From NCBI GenBank assembly GCA_016210055.1, contig JACQUZ010000166.1:1-64000 (forward strand): a DNA stretch of 64,000 nucleotides, written 5' to 3'. Of the stretch, positions 15,577 to 24,427 are shown piece after piece. How positions within the stretch are numbered: the stretch's first letter is position 1; each line of letters begins with the position of its first letter. Origin of the DNA: Deltaproteobacteria bacterium (GTDB lineage: Bacteria > Myxococcota_A > Polyangia > Haliangiales > SHYZ01). The notes below the pieces were generated by a model that had not been told where the DNA came from, did not search any database, and saw nothing but the letters and a program-made list of their open reading frames with translations. A program made the translations under genes and the position numbers.

Positions 15577-17946
15577 CTAGTCCGCCCCAAGCTCCTTCCG
15601 AAAAAACCGAAACACCCTCTCCCAATAGCGCGCCGTGACCTCGGGCTCGTAGAACATGTGCGTCTGTCCAGCGAGGGTGACCAGCTCGAAAGGCTTGCCG
15701 GCGCGAAACAGCGCATCCGCGAGCTTGAGCGCCTGGTTGAAGTGCACGTTATCGTCGGCCGTGCCATGCACGATCATGAGTGGTCGTGAGAGGTTCGCGG
15801 CACCGACGAGGACGCTGTTGGCCTCGTACACGGACGTGTCCTTTTCAGGAACGCCCAGGTAGCGCTCTGTGTAATGGGTGTCGTAATCGAGCCAGTCGAC
15901 CACTGGGGCTGACGCCACTGCGGCGTGAAACACGTCCGGGCGCCGGATGACCGCCAACGCGGAAAGATAGCCCCCAAAGGAGTGGCCAATGATTCCCACG
16001 CGGGTCATGTCCATGGCGGGCTCGCGTTCGCCGAGTGCCTGAAGAGCCAGGACCTGGTCATTCAGCGGCACATCGGCAAGTTTTCCTAGGATCGCCCGCT
16101 CCCAAGCACGGCCACGCCCCGGCGTGCCTCGCCCGTCAAACGCCACGACGATGAACCCATGGTTGGAAATCCATTGCAAGCGGAGAAAGGCGCTGGCGGC
16201 TACCCCAACGACGTTATGGCCAGGGCCGCCGTACACGTGGACGAGGACCGGGTATTTCTTCTTGGCGTCGAACGTGGCAGGACGTACCACGGCGGCCAGG
16301 AAATCGGGATCGTCGCCTACTCGGGCCACGGAGATCTGGGCTCGGAATGGCGCTGCCTCCGCAACACTCGCCAGCTCACCGGCAAGAGAGCCATCCGCCC
16401 TGCGAACTTCTGCCGTATAGAACATGTCCGGGGCTCCTCGAAAAACCACCGCCACGTTGCAGTCCGCAGCGTAGTTGGCTTCGAAGAAGCCCGGCCCGGT
16501 GGTCAGGGGGCGTGGGTTGCCCCCCTTCAGTGGGACGGCGAGCAGGTGCTGCTCGAGTGGGTCGGTTCCGGCCGCCACGATGACCGAATCGCTCTCCATG
16601 TCAATACGGCGGATCCCTCGCAGCCCGAGGCTGGGCGCCGTGAGGGTGCGCACGAACTGCCCGTCTGGAGCCCTGAGCTCGAGCTGCCAGTCACCACCGC
16701 GCTCCGTCGACCAGAGGAAGCCCGAGCCGTCGGGAAGCCACGCGTATTCCTCATCAGCCGTAGAGCGTCCTGCGCCCGAAGCGTCGTAAAGCCTTGGCGC
16801 GAGGATGTTGATGTTCACCCAAGCGTCGTCGCGCTCGCGTAGGAGCTCCCTCGTGGCACCGGTCTCCGGATCGACCGACAGGAGCCAGAGGTCCTTCTGA
16901 TCTCGCGACTCCACGAGGATCGTGAGTGGAGCCCTCGGCTCCCACGTCACTTTCACCAAGTAGGGATACCGGGCGCGATCCCAGCTAACCCACGTGGTCT
17001 TGGGGATGCCCCCATTCCCCTTGGCGTTTCCTCCGGTCGGGATGGAGACGATTCCCAGCGTCACGTCCACGTTCGGCTTGCCTGGACGCGGATACGGCGT
17101 GGGCTCCGCCACGACTGACGGCTTGGCCGGATCTCCCAGGTACAGCCTCTCCACCTTTGAGCTTTCCGCGACCTCGTAGACGAGGCGCGTCGAGTCAGGC
17201 GACCACCAGTACCCGGTGTACCTGTCCATCTCCTCCTGGGCGACGAACTCAGCGAGCCCGTGGGTCTTGGTCGCGCTGGACCCGGCGGTGAGTTGGATGG
17301 GTTTCCCGCCCCGTGACGGGACAACCCACAGCTCGCTTCCACGCACGAAGGAGACCCACGTGCCGTCTGGCGAGAACTTGGGATCGAACGGGGGCGCTCC
17401 GCCTTCGTCGGGGCCCGCCACTTCTCGTGCATCCCGAGTCGCCAGGGTCACGACGTACACGCGGCCGCTCAGGGTCACGAGAACGCTCTTTCCGTCACGC
17501 GACAGCTCGTACGACGTGATCCCCTTGAGGGTGATCCTCATCCTCTCGCGAAGCGCTCGTTCCTCGGGACTCAGCTTCTCGCTCGCGCCGCCCAGGACTT
17601 GCTCTGGAGTGAGGATCTCCATCTCTTTCCCAGTGCCCACGTCGAATGCGTATAGGCGCAGTTCGGGCTTTCGTGCTTCGCCGCGGAGAAAGAGCACCTT
17701 GCTCCCATCGGGGAGCGGCTCCGCCCTCACGGGCCGCCCAAGCCGATAGCCACGGGTTTCTGCGTAGTCCTTTAGAAATGCCAGGTCCCGCTGCAGCTCG
17801 GTGGGGTCGGCCGATGATGCAACGGGGGAGCTCCCTGCCTGCGTTGCCTGCGGAGACGCAGGCGGCTGGCGAGACCTCGTCGCGCTCGCACACCCCACTG
17901 CGAGGATCAGGACAAGTCGCGTGGTGAAGAACCGGGCTCTAATCAT
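15577..17946 (-). CDS. Dipeptidyl-peptidase IV-like S9 serine peptidase, lipoprotein
   Basis: A 789-residue exported peptidase with lipobox AVGC (Cys19). The N-terminal two thirds form the beta-propeller of the DPP4 family, including the EE motif segment AEFVAQEEMDRYTGYWWSPD that binds the peptide N-terminus. The C-terminal alpha/beta hydrolase domain carries Ser656 in GHSFGGY, Asp in HGTADDNVH and His in GQTHMF, so the triad is complete. The role is removal of N-terminal dipeptides from exogenous peptides, consistent with a predatory or proteolytic lifestyle. Its stop abuts the stop of the S8 gene with no spacer, and its start codon sits inside a 14-bp palindrome. Confidence 0.92.
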   Translation of the reverse strand: MIRARFFTTRLVLILAVGCASATRSRQPPASPQATQAGSSPVASSADPTELQRDLAFLKDYAETRGYRLGRPVRAEPLPDGSKVLFLRGEARKPELRLYAFDVGTGKEMEILTPEQVLGGASEKLSPEERALRERMRITLKGITSYELSRDGKSVLVTLSGRVYVVTLATRDAREVAGPDEGGAPPFDPKFSPDGTWVSFVRGSELWVVPSRGGKPIQLTAGSSATKTHGLAEFVAQEEMDRYTGYWWSPDSTRLVYEVAESSKVERLYLGDPAKPSVVAEPTPYPRPGKPNVDVTLGIVSIPTGGNAKGNGGIPKTTWVSWDRARYPYLVKVTWEPRAPLTILVESRDQKDLWLLSVDPETGATRELLRERDDAWVNINILAPRLYDASGAGRSTADEEYAWLPDGSGFLWSTERGGDWQLELRAPDGQFVRTLTAPSLGLRGIRRIDMESDSVIVAAGTDPLEQHLLAVPLKGGNPRPLTTGPGFFEANYAADCNVAVVFRGAPDMFYTAEVRRADGSLAGELASVAEAAPFRAQISVARVGDDPDFLAAVVRPATFDAKKKYPVLVHVYGGPGHNVVGVAASAFLRLQWISNHGFIVVAFDGRGTPGRGRAWERAILGKLADVPLNDQVLALQALGEREPAMDMTRVGIIGHSFGGYLSALAVIRRPDVFHAAVASAPVVDWLDYDTHYTERYLGVPEKDTSVYEANSVLVGAANLSRPLMIVHGTADDNVHFNQALKLADALFRAGKPFELVTLAGQTHMFYEPEVTARYWERVFRFFRKELGAD

Positions 17947-17957
17947 GGCGCGCCATG
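17944..17957. repeat. 14-bp perfect palindrome over a start codon
   Basis: CATGGCGCGCCATG is a perfect palindrome whose left end is the ATG of the DPP4-like gene. It lies in the 103-base gap between that gene and the divergent HEAT-methyltransferase gene. It could be an operator or simply a chance GC-rich palindrome. Confidence 0.4.
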
Positions 17958-18049
17958 CTACTCCGTAGCCACGACCCAGTTCCAGAGGCGCGTGGTCTTG
18001 TCTTTATGGACTGGTCAGCCACCCATTCTCGACGCACCATGTCCCGTCG

Positions 18050-19657
18050 ATGACCACCCATCGTCCAGCTGACTTTTCCCTGGCCAAGGCCGTTGGGTCG
18101 CGATCCTTCACGCCGCGGCGCTCGGACGTCCCGGTGCTCCTCGCACTCCTCGCCGAGGAGGACGACGCCCTTCAACGCGACGTCGAGCTGGCCCTCGCCA
18201 GGATTCATGCTGGTCCTCATGGCGAGGATTCGGTCGTGAAGGAGATCTCGAACGCCCTCCAGGTATCCAAGCCACCCTTGAGAGGGCGCTTGGCGCGTGC
18301 CCTCGGGCGGCTTTGCGCCGCGGTGGATTCGGCCGCGGCGCGCGAGGCGCTGCTCGCGCTTTGCTTTGACGAAGATCAAAAGACGCAGCGAAACGCTGTG
18401 ATCGCTCTCGGCAAGCTTCGCCCCGGCCTGCGCGTGCCCAGCGTTGAAGACACGTTGCTCCGCCTTTGGGCCCGCCCGCTTGCGTCGCCTCTCGCCCGAT
18501 CCGTGGCTGAGGCCCTCGGGAAGGTCGGAGGAGAGCCCGCCTTGGTAGGGCTGCATGCCGCGCGCACGGATGATGCCGAGCTGCGAAAAGCCCTCGACAA
18601 GGCCATCCTGATCTTGACCCGCACGTTGGGCCGCACCGAGACGAAGATCGATCTCGGCGTGCCTCCTCTCCACCCGATCCTCGTTGACCTTCATTGCCGC
18701 CCTGGCCTCGAGCCCTGGCTCATGGACGAGCTTCGCCGACTTGGTGCCCCTCAGCACGGCGGTCACGGAACGGCTCGCTTGCTCGCCGAGGTGCCCCCGG
18801 TGCAGCTGTTCGAATCCCGGGTCTTTACGCGCCTTGGCTTCCCGCTCTCGCCTCGTCGCGGAAGCCTTGAAGAGGCGGTCGCGACCGCCCTTGCCTCAGA
18901 GGAGGCGCACCGCATCCTTGCCACCTGGACCCGTGGGACCATCCGCTATCGGCTGCATTGGATAGGAGGGGGGCACAGGAGGGCGCTTGCGTTTCGCGTG
19001 GCCCAGCTCGTGTCGGCAAGAGCGCCAGAGCTCGTCAACGACCCCACGGAAAGCCCTTGGGTGGCCATGGTGCGCGCGGAGGGGGGATACGTTCACGTGG
19101 AGCTTGTTCCGCGGGTGCCTGATCCTCGGTTCACCTACCGGCAAAGGGACGTGCCGGGCGCTTCCCATCCGACCCTGGCTGCTGCCCTGGTTCGCGCCGC
19201 AGGGGCTCGCGCTGACGACATCGTCTGGGATCCGTTCGCGGGCGCCGCGACGGAGTTGATCGAGCGGGCCCGCGCGGGTCCCTACAAGGAACTACATGGA
19301 ACGGACCTCGACCCGCGTGCTCTCGAGGCGGCCGCGGGCAACCTCGCGGCGGCTGGGATCGCGGGTGTGAAACTGGAACGGGCGGATGCGAGGACCCACG
19401 TGGTGCCAGGTGTCAGCCTTGTACTCACCAATCCTCCCATGGGGCGGAGGGTGCTCCGTGGAGACGTTGGTCCGCTCCTCGACGAAGTGGTTGGCCACGT
19501 GGCCAAGCTCTTGCATCCCAAAGGACGATTCGCCTGGTACTCTCCGCTTCCCCGTCGAACGGCCGCAAGCGCCGTAGCCGTGGGACTCACCATGGTCACG
19601 AGACGCGAGGTTGACATGGGAGGGTTCACGGCCGAGCTCCAAGTATTTCGTTTATAA
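18050..19657 (+). CDS. HEAT-repeat/THUMP-like RNA methyltransferase fusion
   Basis: 535 residues. The first ~200 are helical HEAT/Armadillo-type repeats (VPVLLALLAEEDDALQRDVE, REALLALCFDEDQKTQRNAV and similar). Residues about 215-345 resemble the THUMP/RlmL RNA-binding region. Residues about 350-535 are an RlmL/Trm14-type methyltransferase: the lead-in FTYRQRDVPGASHPTLAAAL, SAM motif I VWDPFAGAATELIE, the acidic loop HGTDLDPRALEAA and the catalytic NPPMGRR. The likely activity is SAM-dependent N2-guanine methylation of rRNA or tRNA. HEAT repeats fused to this enzyme class are not a standard architecture. It is followed 7 bases later by the REC-EAL gene. Confidence 0.8.
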   Translation: MTTHRPADFSLAKAVGSRSFTPRRSDVPVLLALLAEEDDALQRDVELALARIHAGPHGEDSVVKEISNALQVSKPPLRGRLARALGRLCAAVDSAAAREALLALCFDEDQKTQRNAVIALGKLRPGLRVPSVEDTLLRLWARPLASPLARSVAEALGKVGGEPALVGLHAARTDDAELRKALDKAILILTRTLGRTETKIDLGVPPLHPILVDLHCRPGLEPWLMDELRRLGAPQHGGHGTARLLAEVPPVQLFESRVFTRLGFPLSPRRGSLEEAVATALASEEAHRILATWTRGTIRYRLHWIGGGHRRALAFRVAQLVSARAPELVNDPTESPWVAMVRAEGGYVHVELVPRVPDPRFTYRQRDVPGASHPTLAAALVRAAGARADDIVWDPFAGAATELIERARAGPYKELHGTDLDPRALEAAAGNLAAAGIAGVKLERADARTHVVPGVSLVLTNPPMGRRVLRGDVGPLLDEVVGHVAKLLHPKGRFAWYSPLPRRTAASAVAVGLTMVTRREVDMGGFTAELQVFRL

Positions 19658-19664
19658 TTCGGCA

Positions 19665-20870
19665 ATGGCGTCCGAGCCGGCTAGCCCCACCCAAGGTCCG
19701 GGAGGGGGCCGTCCGCCCTCTCAGTCTCGTTTCCGAGTCTTGGTCGTTGACGATGAGCGCCCCATCCTAAATGCGTACGCCCGGGTTCTGTCTGCTGCAG
19801 GGTTTGCGGTGGAAACGGCCCAGGACGGGCGGGTGGCAGCCGACCTCGTCCGTGAGCGTCGCTACGACGTGATTGTGAGCGACCTGGCCATGCCGGGGCT
19901 CTCGGGAATCGATCTCTTGCGAATCGTGCGAGAGCACGATCTTGACGTGCCCGTGATCTTGGCGACCGGATCCCCCACGGTGGAGACCGCGGTCAAGGCC
20001 ATTGAATACGGCGCGATTCGGTACCTCGTGAAGCCGGTCGAGATCGCGGTCCTCAGGAAGGCGGTTGAGCAGGCGGTCCACTTGCACCAAATGGCGAAGG
20101 TCAAGCGCGAGGCCCTGGCCCTCGTCGGTGACGAAGAGCGCCAGCTTGGGGATCGTGCGACGCTCGAGGTTTCGTTTCAACGAGCGCTGCGCCTGATCTT
20201 CATGGCGTATCAGCCCATCGTGGATTGGCCCAAGCGCCAGGTGTTCGGATACGAAGCGCTTCTTCGCAGCAATGATTCCACGCTCTCCACCCCACCGAGG
20301 CTGCTCAGGGCCGCCGAGCGGATCGGCAGGATTCACGATCTGGGGCGTGCCGTGCGCGCGGCAGTGTCGGATCCGGCGGCTGGTTCTCCCCCCCCGGGGC
20401 TGCTGTTCGTCAATCTCCACCCGCGAGAGCTCGACGACGAAACCCTCTACGCCGATCATGGCCCCTTGGCGAATCTCGCCTCCAGGGTCGTCCTGGAGGT
20501 CACGGAACGCGCTTCCCTCGACGACGTGCGAGACCTGCGCTCCAGGATTGCTAGGCTGCGCAAGCTAGGCTACCGAATTGCCGTGGACGATCTCGGTGCT
20601 GGTTACGCGGGACTCTCCGCATTTGCCCAAATCGAGCCCGATATCGTCAAGTTGGACATGTCTCTCGTGAGGGACGTGCATCGGGAGCCGACCAAGCGGA
20701 AGGTCCTGCAGTCGATGGTGTCTCTTTGCAGGGACATGTCGATTGTCGTCATCGCCGAAGGGGTGGAGACACCGAGCGAGCGGGACGCAATCCTGGATTT
20801 AGGGTGCGAGCTGCTCCAGGGCTACCTGTTTGCCAAGCCGGCGACGCCCTATCCAGCTCCGGCCTGGTAA
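19665..20870 (+). CDS. REC-EAL response regulator, c-di-GMP phosphodiesterase
   Basis: 401 residues. The receiver domain (about 22-140) has the acidic pair VVDDE, phospho-Asp in VIVSDLAMPGLSG, the Thr in ILATGSP and Lys in LVKPV. The EAL domain (about 175-395) keeps the catalytic set: YEALLR, NLHPREL, EVTERAS, VDDLGAGYAGL, VKLDMSLV, AEGVET and GYLFAKP. It should therefore hydrolyse c-di-GMP when switched by a histidine kinase, which is not encoded here. ATG 19665 is preferred because it follows the previous stop and leaves a short Pro/Gly-rich N-terminus before the receiver. Confidence 0.92.
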   Translation: MASEPASPTQGPGGGRPPSQSRFRVLVVDDERPILNAYARVLSAAGFAVETAQDGRVAADLVRERRYDVIVSDLAMPGLSGIDLLRIVREHDLDVPVILATGSPTVETAVKAIEYGAIRYLVKPVEIAVLRKAVEQAVHLHQMAKVKREALALVGDEERQLGDRATLEVSFQRALRLIFMAYQPIVDWPKRQVFGYEALLRSNDSTLSTPPRLLRAAERIGRIHDLGRAVRAAVSDPAAGSPPPGLLFVNLHPRELDDETLYADHGPLANLASRVVLEVTERASLDDVRDLRSRIARLRKLGYRIAVDDLGAGYAGLSAFAQIEPDIVKLDMSLVRDVHREPTKRKVLQSMVSLCRDMSIVVIAEGVETPSERDAILDLGCELLQGYLFAKPATPYPAPAW

Positions 20871-20876
20871 GCCTTT

Positions 20877-21587
20877 CTACCGGCGCCGGATCCAGCTCTC
20901 GACAATCGGAAGAAGCGTAGCCGACCCGTGCTGCTGCCGGATGTCTGCAATGGTCTTGGTGAATACCACGCGCCCGCCATCCATGAACGCGAGGTGGGTC
21001 GCCCATTCGTTTAGCCCATCAAAGATGTGGGTCGCGTAAAGGACGGTCGCCTGGCGGGTGATGCTTTCCTCCTTGAGTAGTGCCAGGAGATCGGAACGGG
21101 CGATGACGTCGAGGTCGGTTGTTACCTCGTCGAGGAGTAGGAGTTCCGGTGGTCGAAGGAGGCCGAGAAGTACTTGGACCCGGCGTCTCTGCCCGTCGGA
21201 GACGCGGTGCATGTGCCACTCGGGATCCACCGCAAGGATGTCGAGCAGCCGCGTTCTGCGCGCAGGGTCGATGCCAGGGGTCCTTGTCAGGATGTCGGCC
21301 ACCCGCACGTCGACATCAAAAGGGAACGGTCCCCCGATGAACGACACCACCGCGGACAGGGTGGTGTCGTGGAACGCGGGCCGTCCAAGGACGCGTACCT
21401 TTTCCACGGGCACGAGGTGTCGCCCAGCCACCACGTGGAGGAGCGTGGTCTTCCCGGCGCCGTTGGCTCCTACGAGCAGGCAGCGGCTCCCTTTCGCGAG
21501 ATTGAGGCTTACCTGGTGCAAGACCGGCCGTGGATCGCTGGCGTAGCGAAAATCGAGCCCACGGATGTCGATGGCGGGTAAGGACAC
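20877..21587 (-). CDS. Soluble ABC ATPase, CAF16/ABCI-like
   Basis: A 236-residue lone ATP-binding cassette. Walker A is VGANGAGKTTLL, the signature is VSDGQRRRVQ rather than LSGGQ, and Walker B is LLLLDEVTTDLDVIAR. The tail LYATHIFDGLNEWATHLAFM follows. From memory, this combination (SDGQRRRVQ, DEVTxDLDVxAR, YATHIFDGL) is characteristic of yeast Caf16 and plant ABCI proteins rather than bacterial importers. No permease or binding protein gene is adjacent, which agrees with a non-transport role. It is convergent with the REC-EAL gene, 6 bases apart. Confidence 0.85.
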   Translation of the reverse strand: MSLPAIDIRGLDFRYASDPRPVLHQVSLNLAKGSRCLLVGANGAGKTTLLHVVAGRHLVPVEKVRVLGRPAFHDTTLSAVVSFIGGPFPFDVDVRVADILTRTPGIDPARRTRLLDILAVDPEWHMHRVSDGQRRRVQVLLGLLRPPELLLLDEVTTDLDVIARSDLLALLKEESITRQATVLYATHIFDGLNEWATHLAFMDGGRVVFTKTIADIRQQHGSATLLPIVESWIRRR

Positions 21588-21616
21588 GCTGGAAGCTTAG
21601 CACCGAGGTGTTCCAG

Positions 21617-23929
21617 CTACGGGAATTGCACGCTGAGGAAATACTTGGCGACCGCCGCGTCGTCGCCTGCGGCGATGACGTGGACGTACACCTGGCCTTG
21701 GTCCGGAATCATGTGCACAACTTGGGAGCACTTCTCGGTGCCTGCGTCGTTGTCGCTGTTTAGGATTTCCCCTGCCTGATTGCGAACCATGAGAATCGTG
21801 TCGACTCCGTCGCAAGTCTTGGGGCCACCGGGACCGAACGTCTCGAGCGTCACCGCCACCGGATGGTCCGAATCGTTGCGGACGAGGAAGACGTCTTCGT
21901 CCCCAGCAGGAGAAAGACTAGCTTGGATCACGCTATCTCCCGTGTACGGCCCGCTCGGGCTCGTCGTGCCGAAATCGTTCCCAGTTTCGCCCCCGCCCGT
22001 CGCCGCCTGGCCGTCATCATTGGGCTCGGTCTCGCTGAGATCGTATCGACACTCGGACGAGCAGCCGTCACCGCTTGTCGTATTGCCGTCGTCGCACTGC
22101 TCGTCGGTATCCACGACGCCGTTTCCGCAGATCTCCTCTTGGCGGCACGCTGAGTTGCAGCCGTCACCGCCGGTGGTGTTGCCGTCGTCGCAGGTCTCGC
22201 TCCCCTCCTTCGTGCCGTTGCCACAGGCGGCGTCAATGCCAATCTCCAGGCGATACGCCGAGATATTGCCCCCGTAGGAGTGCTTCACCTTGATGTAATA
22301 CCGGCCGGGCGCGAGCGACTTGGCGCCAAAATCGTTCGTGGCGTTAATGAGTGAGCACCAGCTTTCCCCGTCGTCGTCATCCTCGGCGCGCAAGCTCGTG
22401 CCGTCGGAGTCGTACAGGTAGATGCGCGTGTCGGTGCTCACGCAGCTCGGAGGACCATTGCCGTCGTAGGTCGTGACGCGCAAGTCCGAGGTCGACCTCA
22501 GCACGAAGCGATACCAGTCCTCGTCGTCAGATGGGTTGATGGATCCCTGCACGAGCGAGGGGGCGTGGCCCAAGTTGTTCGCCGTCGTGTAGGTATTGTT
22601 CGACTCGCTCTCCATGAGGATTTCGTACTTGCACTTGGACGAGCAGCCGTCGCCATCGGCGGTGTTGCCGTCGTCGCAGTCCTCGCGCAGCTCCTTGATG
22701 CTGTTGCCGCACACGGGCTGCCGGCACCCGCTCGTGTCGAAACCTGAGCAATCGGCGTTGCACTTGAGGGTGCCAGGGCCATACCCCTTGCCTTCGCAGG
22801 TCCCCTGCTTGAGGTCTGTGCCGTCGCACTGCTCGCTAGACCGGGCCACGTTGTCGCCGCAGACGACCACGGATTTCGCAACGCTCAGCGTATAGTCAAA
22901 AGTCTTCGCCAGGCCGAAGGACGCCCCGCTCACCATGACATAGTAGGTGCCCGCCTTGAGGCCAAGGGATTCGAGCTTGGAGCAGGAGCCGTCGCCGCCT
23001 TCATCGTCAGAACCGAGCTTGGTACCTGCTCCGTCGTAGAGCGTGAGCTCGCTATCGATTTTTTTCGCGCTGCCAGTGGCAGCGCACGACGAAAACGGGC
23101 CGTTGCGCGTCTCCGCGACGAGATCCACGGTGGTCGCCGATGGGACCACGAGCTTGAAGTAGTCCTTGTCCCCATCGGTGGCGACGAATCCCTTGATGAG
23201 GTCGCCCTGGCCGACGGTAGCGGCGTCGTTCGCGAGGGCGAGGGTGTCGTTGGGCTCTATCTCGCAGCCGGGCTCGGGCTGACAGGTCGGGGAGCAGCAA
23301 TCACCGGCCGTGGTGTTGCCGTCGTCGCATTTCTCCCGCCCGGTGATCTCTCCGTCACCGCAGCGCTCCAAGGTGCAAAGGGGGCTGCAGCCGTCACCAG
23401 GCACCTTGTTGCCGTCGTCGCATTGCTCTGGCGGAGTGAGCACCCCGTTGCCGCAGCTAAAGGTGCAGTTGGCGTCACACCCATCACCGTTTATCTTGTC
23501 TCCATCGTCGCATTGCTCCACCCCTTCTTGGATGCGGCCGTCTCCGCACGTGGCTGACACGCAGTTGGGTAGGCATGCATCCGTCGCTGAGGCATTGCCG
23601 TCGTCACATCCCTCTCCAGGATCGACGTTGCCGTCGCCGCAGCGGCCGGGGTTTTGGCAGGAAGCGGTGCAATGGTTCGGCAGGCCATTTTCCGCTCCTT
23701 GGTCGCACTGCTCGACACCTAGGTGGATAAAGCCGTCACCGCACGTGGCGGCCACGCAGCCGGTCAAGCAGGCGTCGTTGTTCTCCGCGTTGCCGTCGTC
23801 GCACGGCTCACCGAAGTCGATGACTCCATTGCCGCAGAGAGCCGGATCGATCGTGTTCTCTACGGTATCCGTGGTGCTGCACGCGCCCAGTACAAGGGCC
23901 CAGAAATACCCCAAAACCAATTTTTTCAT
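21617..23929 (-). CDS. Lipoprotein with myxobacterial disulfide repeats and PPC-like domains
   Basis: 770 residues, with lipobox VLGAC (Cys17) and gagggg ribosome site before ATG 23929. About ten Cys-rich repeats of the form CGNGVxxxxEQCDDGNxxxGDGCSxxC (DUF4215/TIGR02232, typical of Myxococcota) are arranged as six, two and two. They are separated by three beta-rich segments resembling pre-peptidase C-terminal (PPC) domains, each opening with an E-x-N-x-T or EPND motif (CEIEPNDTLALANDA, ESNNTYTTANNLG, ETEPNDDGQAA). No catalytic domain is visible. The likely role is surface display or binding; function is unknown. The repeats make the DNA internally repetitive (gccgtcgtcgca recurs). Confidence 0.85.
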   Translation of the reverse strand: MKKLVLGYFWALVLGACSTTDTVENTIDPALCGNGVIDFGEPCDDGNAENNDACLTGCVAATCGDGFIHLGVEQCDQGAENGLPNHCTASCQNPGRCGDGNVDPGEGCDDGNASATDACLPNCVSATCGDGRIQEGVEQCDDGDKINGDGCDANCTFSCGNGVLTPPEQCDDGNKVPGDGCSPLCTLERCGDGEITGREKCDDGNTTAGDCCSPTCQPEPGCEIEPNDTLALANDAATVGQGDLIKGFVATDGDKDYFKLVVPSATTVDLVAETRNGPFSSCAATGSAKKIDSELTLYDGAGTKLGSDDEGGDGSCSKLESLGLKAGTYYVMVSGASFGLAKTFDYTLSVAKSVVVCGDNVARSSEQCDGTDLKQGTCEGKGYGPGTLKCNADCSGFDTSGCRQPVCGNSIKELREDCDDGNTADGDGCSSKCKYEILMESESNNTYTTANNLGHAPSLVQGSINPSDDEDWYRFVLRSTSDLRVTTYDGNGPPSCVSTDTRIYLYDSDGTSLRAEDDDDGESWCSLINATNDFGAKSLAPGRYYIKVKHSYGGNISAYRLEIGIDAACGNGTKEGSETCDDGNTTGGDGCNSACRQEEICGNGVVDTDEQCDDGNTTSGDGCSSECRYDLSETEPNDDGQAATGGGETGNDFGTTSPSGPYTGDSVIQASLSPAGDEDVFLVRNDSDHPVAVTLETFGPGGPKTCDGVDTILMVRNQAGEILNSDNDAGTEKCSQVVHMIPDQGQVYVHVIAAGDDAAVAKYFLSVQFP

Positions 23930-24054
23930 TTCAGTCCCCTCACGCGTCCTTGGGGGGCGGACCTTACCCATGAAGGAGGCCAGGCGCAAGGTAAACATAC
24001 CTTTCACTACCTTGCACCTGAACCATTCCTGCCGCGCCACGTTCGGTATAGTGG

Positions 24055-24348
24055 ATGCCAGTGAAGAAGGACGACGCGGATACCGACGGGGCCGATGCAA
24101 GCCGAGAGGGCGCGTCCACCCATGCCATTGGCCAAGGTGCAAGGCCGCCGAATTCCGTGCGTCGGTTTCGGCTCACCGTGGTCGAGGGACCCCAAAACGG
24201 CAACTCGTGGGAATCGGCCGGCGACTCCTGCGCGGTGGGCTCCCACCCGTCAAGCGACCTCATGTTGGACGATCCGACGGTGTCTCGGTTCCACTGCGAG
24301 ATTCGCATGGACGCCTCCGGTGCCCGGGTACGCGACTTGGACAGTAGA
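24055..24348 (+). pseudogene. Truncated FHA-domain gene (sigma-54 regulator-like remnant)
   Basis: ATG at 24055 opens a frame whose residues about 38-98 read like the N-terminal FHA domain of myxobacterial sigma-54-dependent regulators: VVEGPQNGNSWES, AVGSHPSSDLMLDD, PTVSRFHCEIR and VRDLDSR. Similarity ends at 24348, just where the FHA core should continue with an NGT-like motif. The frame then runs on to 24534 with Arg/Pro-rich sequence antisense to tcdA. I infer loss of the rest of the gene by deletion. A short stand-alone FHA protein is unlikely because the core beta-strands are missing. Confidence 0.6.
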
Positions 24349-24427
24349 GCACCTCTTCCGGGGCGTCGGGGCTGCGGCCCATGGCTTGGCCAAGATAGCA
24401 TGGGGGGCGTGCCCCCACGTCAACCCG

